Source: Armatimonadota bacterium
Lineage (GTDB): Bacteria > Armatimonadota > Fimbriimonadia > Fimbriimonadales > Fimbriimonadaceae
DNA length: 5,663 bases
Direction: 5' to 3'
Assembly (NCBI GenBank): GCA_023423495.1
Contig: JAFAFM010000254.1
Coordinates: 1-5,663 of the forward strand
The translations under genes were made by a program, and so were the position numbers. This document shows, piece after piece, positions 5,258 through 5,663 of the stretch (its first letter is position 1; each line of letters opens with the position of its first letter). The notes below the pieces were generated by a model that did no database searches, was not told the DNA's origin, and saw only the letters and a program-made list of their open reading frames with translations.

Positions 5258-5663
5258 ATGTTTGCCCGCCGTCCACCCTTTCGAAAACTCTCCTTCCTTG
5301 GAGCCGTGCTCATGATGACCGCCATCGCTTCAGCCGACGGCAAGATCACAGTGGACGCATCCAAGCTCGGGCCAGCAATCTCGCCAAACCTGTATGGAGC
5401 ATTCTTGGAGGAAATCAGCAATTCTACGGAAGGTGGGCTCTACGCCGAACTTATCCAGAATCGAAGCTTTGAGGATGCCAATCTGCCGATCGGCTGCCAT
5501 GTTGAGAACGGAAAGCTGATCCCACCTCGAACTCCCCACTTTTGGCATCCCGAGCGAGCGGGAGACTGGACGCTCCCCTGGCCCGACCGTGGGGCTCATC
5601 CGGCTTGGAATACCTCCGGCGAGGGCACTTTCCAAACCACCAAGGACAACCCGCTGAATGAGG
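5258..5663 (+). CDS. GH51-type alpha-L-arabinofuranosidase, N-terminal part (3' end outside window)
   Basis: Probably a secreted exo-enzyme that releases terminal alpha-L-arabinofuranose from plant polysaccharides such as arabinan or arabinoxylan. The frame is open from ATG 5258 to the right edge, 135 full codons. The first 26 residues look like a signal peptide: basic n-region (Arg4, Arg5, Arg9, Lys10), hydrophobic core LSFLGAVLMMTAIA, and an Ala-Ser-Ala cleavage site before Asp27. The RRPPF stretch is not a good twin-arginine motif. The mature start has the family signature: ITVDASKLGPAISPNLYG, then FLEEISNSTEGGLYAELIQNRSFED, where classical members read close to [28 protein letters not shown]. 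The catalytic glutamates would lie beyond the window, so activity cannot be confirmed, and related GH families with the same N-terminal fold are not fully excluded. It is divergent from the DNA glycosylase with 88 bp between the starts. Confidence 0.87.
   Translation, partial: MFARRPPFRKLSFLGAVLMMTAIASADGKITVDASKLGPAISPNLYGAFLEEISNSTEGGLYAELIQNRSFEDANLPIGCHVENGKLIPPRTPHFWHPERAGDWTLPWPDRGAHPAWNTSGEGTFQTTKDNPLNE

Noticed and set aside
4930..5472. Plus-strand open frame of 180 codons
   Set aside because: It is antisense to the DNA glycosylase and runs in the wrong frame into the GH51-type gene; no domain or start signal is seen.
1..5663. A new defence, mobile or CRISPR-like system
   Set aside because: All sizeable coding regions belong to known families in an ordinary arrangement; no repeats, integrase, transposase or toxin-like genes are seen on either strand.

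Overview
The window reads as an ordinary chromosomal stretch of a free-living, probably Gram-negative-type heterotrophic bacterium of moderately high GC (mid-50s % by eye). Most of the recognisable genes are secreted or hydrolytic: an M14 zinc carboxypeptidase, a GH20 beta-N-acetylhexosaminidase with a C-terminal PA14 module, and the start of a GH51-type alpha-L-arabinofuranosidase. This gene style occurs in Armatimonadota, Acidobacteriota, Planctomycetota and similar soil or water saprotrophs. I lean weakly to Armatimonadota, but the window has no taxonomic marker gene and this is only a guess. I see no mobile element, CRISPR array, tRNA or rRNA, and no obvious new multi-gene system.

Layout: (1) 1-1067, plus strand, the C-terminal part of an M14 metallopeptidase whose 5' end lies outside the window. 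(2) 1090-3336, plus strand, the GH20 enzyme, 22 bp downstream and possibly co-transcribed. (3) 3333-3947, minus strand, a DUF4287-like plus SRPBCC (AHSA1-type) protein converging on GH20; the two stop codons overlap inside the loop of a strong inverted repeat (3314-3351) that probably acts as a two-way transcription end. (4) 4004-4213, minus strand, a small two-helix membrane protein of unknown function. (5) 4273-5169, minus strand, a non-canonical Fpg/Nei-family DNA glycosylase with a GTG start. (6) 5258-5663, plus strand, the GH51-type gene with a signal peptide, running off the right edge and divergent from the glycosylase across an 88-bp intergenic region.

How the genes relate: the peptidase and hexosaminidase could both serve breakdown of extracellular peptide and amino-sugar polymers (chitin, peptidoglycan, glycoproteins), and the GH51 enzyme would act on arabinose-containing plant polysaccharide. 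The three minus-strand genes between them look functionally unrelated, and each has its own candidate start signal.

The most interesting signal is in the initiation regions. None of the five visible start codons has a convincing Shine-Dalgarno sequence. Three (GH20, small membrane protein, DNA glycosylase) have a TANNNT -10-like box exactly six bases before the start codon. A fourth (SRPBCC) has a good -35/-10 promoter only 12 bases before its ATG. This pattern fits leaderless or nearly leaderless transcription.
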